NCBI GenBank assembly: GCA_002118135.1
Contig: BDIU01000053.1
Coordinates: 1 to 64,000, forward strand
Length of the DNA: 64,000 nucleotides
Direction of reading: 5' to 3'
From: Trebouxia sp. TZW2008
Lineage: Eukaryota > Chlorophyta > Trebouxiophyceae > Trebouxiales > Trebouxiaceae
Numbering within the stretch: position 1 is the first letter of the stretch; the number at the start of each line of letters is the position of its first letter. The position numbers and the translations under genes were made by a program. Below are positions 1-10,677 of this stretch, piece by piece. The notes under the pieces were generated by a model. The model saw only the letters and a program-made list of their open reading frames with translations. It made no database searches and had not been told where the DNA came from.

Positions 1-1
1 C

Positions 2-280
2 TTGAATGACTTTGATGTCAGCTGCTTGATCAGCAGCTCAGAGGCAACTCTGTGTTCCAGAGTGGGGACAGACGATTTTAGGTCTCCTCTTTGGCGAGCA
101 GGGGAACCCTTTGGGACATTGGACGACCTTGCATCATTGTTGTTGTCATTTGCATGGCTTCTGCACATGCAAACAGGGCCTCTTGCACTGCGGATTCAAT
201 ATCTGTCTGAATTCCCTACAGCACCTCAAACCATGATCGACACTGCTAAGAGGGTGTTGAGTGCATTAGAAGTAGCCTAG
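2..280 (+). CDS. 3'-terminal exon of an unidentified gene (partial)
   Basis: An open frame runs in from the left edge and stops at TAG 278-280, giving about 92 residues with natural-looking composition, including a hydrophobic stretch (LASLLLSFAWLLHM) and a helical C-terminus ending SALEVA. I do not recognise the family. The first Met at codon level is not a convincing start, so this is most likely the last coding exon of a gene whose body lies outside the window. It could also be a chance frame; there is no splice acceptor to test because the 5' side is missing. Confidence 0.4.
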   Translation: MNDFDVSCLISSSEATLCSRVGTDDFRSPLWRAGEPFGTLDDLASLLLSFAWLLHMQTGPLALRIQYLSEFPTAPQTMIDTAKRVLSALEVA

Positions 281-1123
281 GAGACAATGTGTGTGGTGAC
301 AATGCTTGAGGCTCAATCTGAGTGCTGCAGCACTGACTTGAGAACACTGATGTTTGTGTCCTGCATCAGCTAGAGGGAGTTGTCCATGCTGTGGACCAGA
401 CCTCTTTTACCCTCATTAGCTGCGGCAGCCCCTCTGAGTATGCAACACCCCTGCAGTGCAGAAAAGAAAAGTCTACGCCGTCAGGCGATCATAACGGGAG
501 CCTCTAGCAAAAAAGCAACCCGAGACTGCTGCCCTAGACAAGGGGCAACAACCAGAGAAAGACTTTGACCCTAAGGGGGGTCAGCCCTTTGCCTTGATTT
601 GCCCTGATTTTGCTTTGATTGTGTGTTGGGCCCCCCCAGGACACTAAAGGTGTAAGTTACAACTGTAACACTTTTCGCTACCGTACACATGTAGACCACC
701 CGTAGACCGGCTTCTCTCTCTCTCGATTTTAGAGGTACGAACAGACTGCGCTCAGGACTGCGCTTGCGTGCACAATTGCGACTGGAAGCGCTGTCAAACA
801 ACGCAGGCGTATTTTCAGAAACGTCTTCGCCCTGGAACTGCTCACAGCGGGTTCGCTCACTGCTATCGCGTCCTGATTGATCCAGCGCTTCAAAATCATC
901 CTGCTGAGAGCTAACCTTGCAGCTATTCACTTGCAAGAGTTGAGTTTCGGGAAGGCAGCGAGTGCCTACGAGCAGACTGCAATGGCTGGATGCACTGAAG
1001 CAGAGCGCTGAGCAGATACTTTGACATGCAAGCAGCACCGGCCTCACAACAGCCCTATAGGCCTCATCAGGGTTCAGGTATGGTACTCAGACTGCAAGGA
1101 CTTTGAAGCACCTTTAGTGATGT
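281..1123. other. Intergenic / 5' region with no clear gene
   Basis: No convincing coding exon was found here. A minus-strand frame at 571-1047 is long but has no family resemblance or splice context. An ATG at 1026 on the plus strand (beginning MQAAPASQQPYRPHQG) could be an alternative first exon of the next gene if a roughly 60-bp intron (about 1078-1139) is spliced out in phase. This remains undecided. Confidence 0.4.
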
Positions 1124-4100
1124 ATGAGTCCAGCACTAGATGGCTTTGCAATCTTTGAGTTTGCTGCATCTGCTGACAACATTCGCTTGCCTGGGCTGAC
1201 TCAAATTTGCACGTCAAGACCTGGCGCAAAGTTTGAAACCCTGCATGATGCCTTCCTGACAGTCTGTACAATGTTGCAAGCTCATGTGCAGCAGAGCAAA
1301 GGCTGTCATACTTTACCCATGGTGGTGTTGGCCAACCAACATCAAGCATTTGCCACTGCTGCAGATGACGAGGAATGCCTGCGTCCAAGCCTTCTCAGGA
1401 AGCAGCGCCAGCCTAAGCAGACATCTCACACACCGGCCAAGCACCTCACAGAGCAGTCAGAGAATATCGCACCCAACTTGAAGAGCAGCACAGCTGCCAA
1501 GCAGCGTGCAGCCACCAGTACCTTTGACTCACCAGCTCAGCAGACTCCATTCAGGCCCTTATGCTCTGATTGCCCACAAAGTGCAGCTCAATCATTTCTG
1601 AGCCCTGGAGCCGAGTACGAGCTGTTTGGCACCCCTGCCACTCCTCCTGAGTCCAACTCAGCGTTCAGACGGCGGAGAGTTGACAGCCCCACACCTGGCA
1701 AGACTGCAGGACATAGGACGGGTGTTTCAAAGGCATTGGCACATATCAGTCAGCTTCAGAAGGAGCATGCTGAGCTCACAAAGCAGCTCGAGGTGCGCTT
1801 TGTTTGGTACTTGCATTGGACATGCATATGCTGGGTGCCATTTGTCTGTCTGCACAGCCAAGGCAAGCATACAAGGTGGAAGGAATGAAGCAGATTGCAC
1901 AAAACGAGGTCATCGCCTTGCCTTATTGCCATGCTTGCCATTGAGATGTCGTGACCCTGCTAGGTGCATACACAAGCCTTGAGCTGCCTCCAAGTGAAAC
2001 AAACAAAATCTACAAGCCCTGTTGTTTTCAGACAAATTCATAAGAAGTCATTCAAGTTGTGCTGTGTAGGAGCACAAGCTGCAGCAGCAGCATGTAGAGA
2101 TGCAGCTGCAGAATGCAGACTTCCTAGAAGGCCAATTGCTGCAGATCAGAGGCCCTTCAACGTCTACAACCCCACCAGCTGAGTGCGATGGACACCAGAG
2201 TGGGTGAGTGTCTTGCAAGAACAAGCTTCAGAGCCACATTTGCATGCATGATATTCTGATGCCTTGCAACATGTTTCAGGATGCAATGTGCAAAATTATG
2301 CTTGCCAGTAACATAACAGAGTACCAGGTAAGTATTAAAGCTCTGTGCTCATTTGTTATCCCCATTTGCTGTCAACCTGTGAATTGTGCCACGCACGTCT
2401 GCTGCATTGCATCAGGTTTGCTGCGCCTCTGTGTTGAAAGTGCACTGTTGCAGCAGGTCAGCACTGCATTCAGCCAACCAGCTTGCAGTGGCTGAAGACT
2501 TGGAGCCATGGCAGCAGTTGTCCTCAGAGTCCAGTATCAGCAATGAGGCGCAACAGCTTGAAGAGCTGCAATCTCAGCTGTCTTTAAGCAGTCAGCAGCT
2601 GCAAGGCAAGGAATCTGAGGTGGTTGCCCTGACCATTCAGCTGGTGTCTCTACACACAGAGGTGAACCAGACTCGATCTCAGCATGCTGAGACAGCTCGG
2701 CAGCTGTACTCAGCCAACATAGAACTCGCTGAGTCTGCCGAGCAGCTCAAGACTGCTCAGAGCCAGTGCGAGGGCTTGAGTCAGCAAGTAGGCTCATCTC
2801 AACAGCGGCACACACAGCTCCTTGCTAGTGCTGCAAATGCTGAGACAGCGCTGAGGAGCCAGCTAGAGGAGAGAGATTTGCAGTGCAGGAGCCTGTCGAA
2901 CAAGCTGGAGCAAAGCAAGTCTGCAGTCAAAGACTTTGGCAGTCAGCTGCAACAGGCAAAACAGCAGCTGCAGCAGAGTGAGTCTGCAGTCAAAGACCTT
3001 GGCAGTCAGATGCAACAGGCACAGCAGCAGCTAGAGCAGCTGGCCAACACTCCTGTGCAGCAAAACTCGGCTCTGCCGCAGCAACTGCGAGAGGTACAAG
3101 CCGAGCTGGACAGCGCAAACGCCCGGCTTACAAACAGCCAAGCAGCAACTGCCAGCCTGAGCAATGACCTTCAGCAAGCACAGCAGCAGCTGGACCAGCA
3201 ACTTGCTGAAGATGAACAGCGCCACTCAACGCTGCTGAATCAGCTTGAGAAGAGTCAGGCAGAGTTGCGAACTGCTCTAACCAGCCTTGAGCAAAGTCAG
3301 GCAGCCAGCTCATGCCTCACAAATGAGCTGGAGAGCGCCAGACAAGAGCTCAACCAGGTTAGCAACAGGGACACTCTTGATCAGTGCATCTGTGATGGTT
3401 CAGCACGTCGACAGATTGCAGTGCTGAAGGACAGTTGCTTGGTGGCTATACATACCTAGCAAGGCTTTTGAGCCCAACTGGAATGCATTTTGTTCATGCC
3501 TGTATGTGTGTCGCCAGGTGTTTAACGCTCACGCCACTGATGAGTCCAGCATGATGGATGAGCTGAGTCAGGCTCAGGAGCAGTTGAGCCAGGCACAGAA
3601 CCAGCTGACCGGCACTGAGGCAGAGCTGCAACACGAAGCCAGCCAGCTTGCCTGTAGCCTTGCTGAGCAGGTGGACTTACGTGGGCAGCTTGAGCAGCTG
3701 AGGAGTGAGCGCCATGGACTGGACGCAGCTCATGAGATGGCTGAGGCTACTCTGCTGGATCAGCTGACTCAGACTCAGGCTGAGCTGGAGCAATCAAGCA
3801 CCCAGGTCAGCTGCACTCTTGCTCATGATGCAATCTGGGTTTTGTCTGTTGGTTTGTCTATCTGTTGGTTTGTCTATTTGCCTTTTCCCTAACAGATGGG
3901 GCGCAATAGCAACCGTACAATAGTAGTGATCTTGGGCAACACACAGATTGCAGGCAGGACAGACTCGTGCAAAGTCGTTTTGGGCTCCTTGGGACGTTCT
4001 TTTCAGCTGTCAAATTTCACTGCATCATCGCAGTGTGCTGTTCTGATATGAGCATGAGTGATGCATGAGTGTGCCTTGCTTTGCTGCATGTTCGGCAATA

Positions 4101-7100
4101 CAACGCTTTGAGACCAAGCGTCTCAAGCAGCTGAGTCACCTGCATCACATTTGTTGTGGTGAACAGTACTTTTCTATACTAGACACTAGATTGCCCAAGG
4201 TCATGTTGTTTGGTCCGGGCAAAGGTTCAAACCCTCCAGGTCGGCCTAGGAAGGGAGGCCTAGGATCAGGAATGACGTTGTTGTCTGAATCTGGAAGTTG
4301 AATATCAGACGTCCTTACAAAGACGCTCAGAACAAGCCTGCCTGGCAAGTCAGGGCTTGGGCCGCACACACCTAGCACGTGTGCTGGAATAATTATTACT
4401 ATTATCATTACTATCATTACTACTATCAGTATTACTATGATTATCACTATCATTAGTACGTCTCTATGTAGGTGAGGCATTTGCAGCAGCGGCACCAGGA
4501 GATGTGTCAGCAGCTCACCTTTGCAAGGGTGGGGCAAGCCCAGGCCATGCAGGCCGCCACCGCTTCAAAGCAGCAGCTCACACAGCAGCAGCAGGCAGCA
4601 CAGTCGGCTCACATGGACAGCACACTTGAGCTGGACTTGCTCAGGTCTCAGCTGGCCACTGCCCAGCAGCAGCTGCAACATTCAGAATTTCAGCATGCTG
4701 CAGCCTGCAAGGAGCACAGCCAATCTGGCGCGCAGAAGTTTGAGCTGAGTCAGCGCCTGCTCGATGCTCAGACTCAGCTGAGTCGCGAGTCTCAGCACGG
4801 TGCACATATGCAGGCCAGGCTCAAAAAGCACAAGGCGAAGCAGCATGACTTGAGAAAGCAGCTGGACTCAGCTAAGCTAAAGCTGGCAAGACACAATGAG
4901 CAGCAGCTTGAGGCAGCAAGTGGCAGCCAGCAGTTGACTGATCTGCATGCACAGCTGGAGCGCGCTGATGCTGAGCTGGCAGAGGCTCGTGAGTCACATG
5001 TGCAGCTGCAGCAGAAGGTACAGACAATTTCTTTCTGGTGCTGCATACATGTGTTGGTCTGACCCATTTCTTCACTTGAGTGTGCTTTGATACCTGTTGG
5101 TATGTGCATGCAAGTTGTTTTTCAAAAAAGGTGTGATAAGGGTGTCGCACTGCCTTGCGGCCATGTGTACATCACAAATTGTATTGTATTGTATTGTATT
5201 GTATTGTATTGTATTGTATTGTATTGTATTGTATTGTACTGCGAGTCGTACATTGGCGACCAGCCTGATCTATGAGACGTCTTGTAGGCAAAACCAGCTT
5301 GCGCCTGCTGCTTGCCACTTCACTGTTGGTAGCTAACTCTGACAAAGCGTGCTGCTCACATTGTACAGCATAGCATGGTACCGCAGAGGCAGCATCCAGC
5401 AACATGTCCGTCAATCCCTGCTCAATCAACCCAAAATAGCCAAATTTCTGATAACAATAGTACTAATGATCATTACACCTTCCAGCACATGTGCTGGGTA
5501 TGTGTGGCCCAAGTCCTGTTTTGCCAGGCAGGCTTGTTCTGATCTGTTTAAGCCATAGAAACCATGCTCACAGGCACAGAGAGAGTCAGAAGAGGCAGAA
5601 TCTGCCCTGAGTCAGCAGCTGAAAGAGACGCATGAGCAGCAGGCGCAGCTGAGGGAGCAGCTGAAGCAGAAAGATAAGCAGCAAGCGCAGCTGAAGGAGC
5701 AGCTGCAGGCATCATCTGCTAAGCTAGATGAGTCACAGGCACAGCTAACGAAGGCTTCAGCAGACGGCCTTGCTTTGCGGTCCCAAGTAGCAGACCTGAC
5801 AGGCCAGCTAGAGCAGGTGAGGCAGTCATCAGTGTGTGGTTTTTGGTGTGTGTGATGACTTGACAAAAGGAATCTGATGTGTTGTGCCCAGCAGTGCTAA
5901 AGCAAAGGCCAGTCTATCTATGCACTGAAAGCAGGTTTGCTGTGCTGCTTGGTCTGCCTGTTGAGCACCAGGCATCTGATATTTTGCACTACTGTCCAAA
6001 GACATGACATCTGCTGCTCAGAAGCGCCATGTTGAGCTGCTGTTGAGTAGCACAACAACATCAGTAACAGGCTCACAATGCTCGTCTTGCAGCTAAAGCC
6101 GCTGCCACACTTCCTGCTCAAGAATACAATGCTGCATGTGCCATGATGCTTTGTGGTCCAGGAGCAAGTGATGCAAGCAGGCTACTCTTGTGATCCTGTG
6201 CAACTCTTTCTGCAGAGCTGCAGAGGGCAGGCAGAAGGTGCAGTTGAGGCGCAGAGGGCCATCACAGAGCTGCAGACAACCCACCTGGAACGCCAACAGC
6301 TTGCCAGTCATCTGGCTCAGCTTCACTCTGCCACGCACACCTAGCACCTATAAAGTGTGTATCTACTGGGACAATTTGATTGTGACATTGTTCTGGTGAT
6401 GGCCTGCAGAGTTGCACAGAGCAGGCAGAAAACATCCTTGAGGCACAGACGACCGTCACAGAGCTGCAGGCAGCCCGCCTTGAAAGCCAACAGCTTGCCA
6501 GCAGCCTGGCTCAGGCTGACTCCGCCAATGAAGCCCTGCACACACAGCTCAAGGAGATGCATAGCCAAGGTCGCAAGGTAAGTGACACCAATCACTGTCT
6601 CATATTCAGCCATTACAACCTTTGCTTGCCTGAGATCCTGCTAGCGTCTCACTTTTGGCCGTGGCAAATTTTGTTTGTCAGCATCAAAGGCTGCTGCATT
6701 GGGCAGCTGCTTGCAATTTGTACCTTTGTTGTTCAGTGCAACATAAGGCAAGCGACTGCCCAGCATGCTATGACAAATACCCACTGCACACCTGCAGGGT
6801 CAGTACGTTTGTAGCTAGGAAATGAAAGGAACAACCCTGCCAGGATGAAACTGGTCATGTGCTGCCACAAGCGTCAACTAACTTGAGTCAGCATTGTGTG
6901 CTGCAGTTCAAAGCTAAGCTTGAGCAGCTAGCAGTCAAGAGCGCACGGCATGATGGCTTGCACAGGGAATTGGGGGAAGCACAGGCACAGCTTGCTGCTG
7001 AGTGTGCTCACCGCCAGGTATTCCACACACACCTCATCACAGAATGCTCACTAGCATCAAAAGTAGTTACAGTATGATCAGAGCATGCTTGCCAGCATCA

Positions 7101-9828
7101 ACTGCAGTCACGTGAAATCATGCTCACCAACACATCGTTGCAACGCCAACAGAGCGCGCTCATCAGCATCAAATGACTTACAGTGTGATCAGAGCATGAT
7201 CACCTGCATCAATTATGAGTATAGTGTAGTTGGAGCATGCCCACCAGCATCAAACACAGTCACAGTCTCATAAGAGCATGCTCACCAGCATGAAATACAG
7301 TCACAGCAAGATCACAGCATGCTCGTCAGCATCAGACATAGGCAGAACGTCGGCATGCTAGCCAGCATCAAACATAACGACAATGAACTTACAGTCATCA
7401 GCATCAAACATCATCACAGTTTCATGAGAGCATGCTCACCAGCAATGAACATAGTCACAGCAAGATCACAGCGTGTTTATCATCATCAAACATAGTCAAA
7501 GTACAGTCATGCTTACCTGCAGCAAACACAATCACACAGTCATGTCTGCCTACAGTATTAGTCTTTGCTGCAATGCATGCAAGCGTCCGTAAGGATGATA
7601 CTTCATGCATAGTCTCTCCTGCCAGGCCAGGGACCACGCATGAAGTCAACATCTAATGCGCAACCAGAAAGCATCAAGTTGTGAAGAAAAAGTGAGCGTA
7701 TAGTCTCATGCATTGTGTGTGTGGCAACTTCGTCCATACTTGATAGTTAAAGTTGTCTTGAGGAAGATCTATTTTTGACTTGTGAGTTACTATCTGCAGT
7801 TGGAGCATCAGAAGGTTGACAGGGTTGTGCAAAGGCTGATGCTGGCAAGCAGCAATCTCAGCCGAGCTCTGTACAACACACAGCCTGGTTCGCCTTCTGG
7901 GCAAGTGTCCCTGCTGCATCCTTCTTGCATATTACAAGACTTTGCATCTCCCTGTCTTACTGGTTTCTTGCGCTGGATGTCAGCAACCAAATGCTATGCT
8001 TCTTCATGCAACTCAATGCAGCTGGTCATGCAGTGCACTGTACCCTACACATACTTTGTGCCAGTACAATCACATCCTCTGCTGGATGTTTGCTGCTGGA
8101 AACGTCATGCTCCAGCTTATCGTGTGTTGTGTGAAGTTCTGTAGCTGTGGCATACAGAAGGTCTCTGCAACACGATCACAGATGTATTGCTGTTCATCAA
8201 TCATGCACGCTGCTTATGATGGAGATGGCTGGCCACCAAAATATACTTATGACTGTCAGTATGTGACGGTCAGAATGCCTGCCTCAAAATTGCTGTTTGA
8301 CATGCAGGCAAGATGGAGCAAGGCTGGATCTGGGCAGCACAGCAGACCAGGTGTGCTCCCTGGTGGAGGCACTGCTCACAAACGCAGCACCTTCCCGCCC
8401 GGCCCCACCACCTGCAGGTGAGCCCCCTTTACAGGATTGCCCTGTTATGGAATGTTTGTCATCACTCGACTGTCTTTGCTTTGTCTTTGAATTGCATTGT
8501 GAAGCAAGCCAAGCTTTGGAAATGTCACCAGTGCAGCTTGCACACTTCCCCATGCTTCTGATCTACGCAAAGCCAGCACATACAGCTGGGAGCCATGCTG
8601 ACATCGCACAGAACGCTTTGCAAAAATCTTTCCGCCTACACACAGCCAAGTCTGCAATTCGCACCTTGGCCACAGCTGTTGCGTGTAGTCAAGACTTCCG
8701 TCGACTGAGTGCTAGACCTCCTAGTGCTGCAGTACAGTACGACAGAGTGCCACTGATTAGCCTTTGACCATGTCTGGTGTCCTAGCAGGTGTTCAGGCCG
8801 CTGCTGCGTCAAGCAAACCAGTGGACGCCTTGCGCACGTATGTGAGTGAAGCTCAGGCGCGGGCCAACCAGATTGTCCATGAGTTTGAGTCGATGCTGCT
8901 GGTCACTGGAGCTCCTACTGGTCAACAGGCGACGCAGATGCAGTCTGTTGCTGCCCTGACGGCCTCAAGCTCTGATGATGGCAACAGAAGCCACAAGGTA
9001 CAGTGAACTCTCTTTGTAACGACTGCTTTGGTCACCCACAAATGTGTCGTTACATCATACTGTCCTCCTTCATAGGGACCACTGCAGTCAGAATGCAGTG
9101 ATTGATCACCAACAGCGTTGTCCTTACATTAAGTCTCCTTACAAAGAGAGTTTATGCAGGCGCAAGAACTGGCCTGCATGATATATATGCATGCTGCTTT
9201 GTTGTACCTAGCTGTGAGGCTGCAATGCACTGGGTATGCTCAAGCTGGAGATAATCTGTTTGCTATTGAGCCTTGGCTATGCTGAGTGACATCGCTTCTG
9301 TCGCAGCCCATATATGCTGATTGCTCATATTGCATGCAAGCAGCATTATGTCCATGTCCAGTTCTGGTTGTGTCAAGAGAGTGTGTATATGTGCCTGTCA
9401 AGAGTATGTTACTGGTTGTGTCAAGAGAGTGTGTATATGTGCCTGTCAAGAGTGTGTTATGGTATGTCAAGTCAAGCCTGTTTCTGCAGGCCAACAGCAC
9501 GTTGTCAGGCAGAAGGGCTAGTCCTGCCATCAAGGCAGGTCACACCTGCAGCACCAGCACTTGCACAGATGCTGAGCTACTAAGGCTAGACGCAGCAAGC
9601 AAGAAGGACACTTGGCAGCCAACAAAGAGCTCAGCCACAAGCAGCAAGGAAAACAGGGCTCCAGCATTGACACATGTTACTGGTGGTCAGGTGCGAGGTG
9701 CTAGGAAGCCTTCTGCTGCAGTCAGACAGCCCCTGAAGCAAAGCGCCCACCATTGCATCGCTGCAAACGCCATTGTGGGTCAGACTGGCGAAGCTGGGTG
9801 GACGCCAGCTCATAGATCAAAAGCTTGA
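1124..9828 (+). CDS. Large Gln-rich coiled-coil protein
   Basis: Exons 1124-1792, 2070-2203, 2457-3357, 3518-3805, 4472-5017, 5574-5816, 6410-6577, 6907-7017, 7800-7900, 8308-8417, 8789-8997 and 9490-9828 join in phase to about 1272 residues. The N-terminal ~220 residues are low complexity with many S/T-P sites (DSPTPGK, GTPATPPES, QTPFR). Residues from about 270 to 950 form a long heptad coiled coil rich in LQQAQQQLEQ-like units. The tail is basic and polar with a KEN motif (SSKENRAPA). I cannot name the family; length and design suit a cytoskeletal, centrosomal or tethering scaffold (inference). The exon 3 acceptor is a CAGCAG tandem site (2454 or 2457). The intron at 7901 has a GC donor. 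The start may instead lie at ATG 1026. Confidence 0.75.
4175..4456 (+). mobile_element. Truncated LINE 3' end in an intron
   Basis: The frame reading RLPKVMLFGPGKG matches the equivalent stretch RLPKVMLFGQVKS of the LINE remnant at 58.7-59.3 kb, and the flank continues with the shared tail (AACAAGCCTGCCTGGCAAG then CACACACCTAGCACGTGTGC). It ends in an ATT/ATC-rich microsatellite, as expected for a 3' tail of a non-LTR element. It is 5'-truncated and lies in the coiled-coil gene's intron 3806-4471. Confidence 0.75.
4388..4456. repeat. Imperfect ATT/ATC trinucleotide microsatellite
   Basis: Degenerate ATTATTACTATTATC-type repeat directly following the LINE tail and stopping about 15 bp before the next exon. 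It is probably the element's own tail, expanded. Confidence 0.8.
5176..5238. repeat. Pentanucleotide (ATTGT)n microsatellite
   Basis: About twelve perfect tandem copies of a five-base unit (TTGTA phase) inside intron 5018-5573 of the coiled-coil gene. It is translatable in several frames on both strands, which creates spurious ORFs. Confidence 0.97.
5447..5555 (-). mobile_element. LINE 3' tail, antisense
   Basis: Read on the minus strand, the segment carries the shared tail: AACAAGCCTGCCTGGCAAA, a GGACTTGGGCCACACATACC block, then the GCACATGTGCTGGAA block and an AT-rich end. It is only the extreme 3' end of the same LINE family as 4175-4456, in the same gene. Confidence 0.65.
6216..6535 (+). 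repeat. Duplicated acceptor plus exon head (2 copies, 194-bp period)
   Basis: A TGCAG acceptor followed by an exon head reading SC..QAE....AQ..ITELQ occurs at 6216 and again at 6410. The second copy continues into the full exon of the coiled-coil gene; the first runs into a stop after HSATHT (6342-6344). About 125 bp are clearly alignable. Confidence 0.8.
7030..7540. repeat. Intronic tandem array of ~50-bp units
   Basis: Roughly nine degenerate copies of a unit resembling AGCATGCTCACCAGCATCAA followed by a ...AGTCACAG... stretch fill much of intron 7018-7799 of the coiled-coil gene. The unit faintly resembles the preceding exon end (TGTGCTCACCGCCAG then GTATTC), so it may have arisen from the donor boundary. 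That origin is inference. Confidence 0.8.
8999..9155 (+). mobile_element. Pogo/Tigger-like MITE at a splice donor
   Basis: The terminal inverted repeats (CAGTGAACTCTCTTTGTAAC at the left; CTTACAAAGAGAGTTTA at the right) and the internal block (ACCACTGCAGTCAGA) match copies at 11.4, 35.7 and 54.4 kb. The left end abuts the exon ending 8997, so the intron's donor GTACAG is formed by the TA target site plus the element's CAG. It is non-coding. Confidence 0.8.
9364..9453. repeat. 48-bp direct duplication in the last intron
   Basis: Two near-identical copies of a segment beginning CTGGTTGTGTCAAGAGAGTG, 48 bp apart, 37 bp upstream of the last exon of the coiled-coil gene. Confidence 0.95.
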
Positions 9829-10677
9829 CTTCGTATGAGGCCCTGTGTATGGTTGTTGGTTGATTTGTAGCAGCGACGCCATGATTTTGCAATTTTGGTC
9901 ACGATATACAGAAATCGGTATCAGTATACATCAGGTTGCCAGTGTGAAGTGAGTCTGTTGTTGCAGCAGTTGAAGGCAGCAGCTGTATTGTAGTGAAGTT
10001 GTACTGGTGTTGATGCAGCATCTTCGATTGTTGTAGTCTAAGAGACCTTGTTTGTGGGTGAGAAACACACCATGACATTGTACAAAAGGGTTTCGATTGT
10101 TCACCATCAATTGACCGCAAGCTGCATAAGAAAGCGTAGTATAGCACTTGCATAGTCAAGCTGACAAAAGTCAATGGTGTGGGCATCCGCGAAAAATCAG
10201 TTGATGGCATAGCCTTGTTGACCAATTGACGTGGAATTTTGCACCTGTGCAACTCCATAGCACGAACATGCATCTTGATCTGTACTGTAACAGCACCATG
10301 GTCCATGTGAGTGTATTGTACAGATGTCATCACACTGGAGCATGCCACAAAATAAGGCACGTTACCTGTCTGACTGCAACAGGCTTGTGGTACAAGGCAG
10401 CCATCTGCTCTGCAGAAGCAATAGCCACCGTCGAAATTCATGCCCGGAGACAGTACTGTAGCCACCGTCGAAATTCATGCCCAGAGACAGTTCTAGTGCT
10501 CATTGTTCAAAGACGTGATACACGCGTTCATAAAGGTCAACACGACATCAAATGAAACTAAATAGAGCAACCCCAGTAGCAACCAAACTGTAAGTAATAC
10601 AGCACTGCAAGACAAGCGCATCCATCATTCATTGCTCTCATCATTCATTGCTCAAAACAACTCTGAGAGGCAACTCT
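9829..10677. other. Convergent 3' intergenic region
   Basis: No coding exon is seen between the tail-to-tail coiled-coil and Rad7-like genes. It contains a 37-bp-period direct repeat (10424-10492, unit beginning GCCACCGTCGAAATTCATGC) and a candidate TGTAA polyadenylation motif near 10588. Confidence 0.6.

Noticed and set aside
571..1047. 158-codon minus-strand ORF
   Set aside because: No family resemblance, no splice context, biased composition; probably a chance frame upstream of the coiled-coil gene.
5097..5336. ORFs repeating CIVLY / QYNTI
   Set aside because: Translations of the ATTGT microsatellite.
6100..6350. Extra coding exon at 6216-6344 in the coiled-coil gene
   Set aside because: It is a duplicate exon head ending in a stop without a clear donor; including it would break the frame unless an unseen donor is used.
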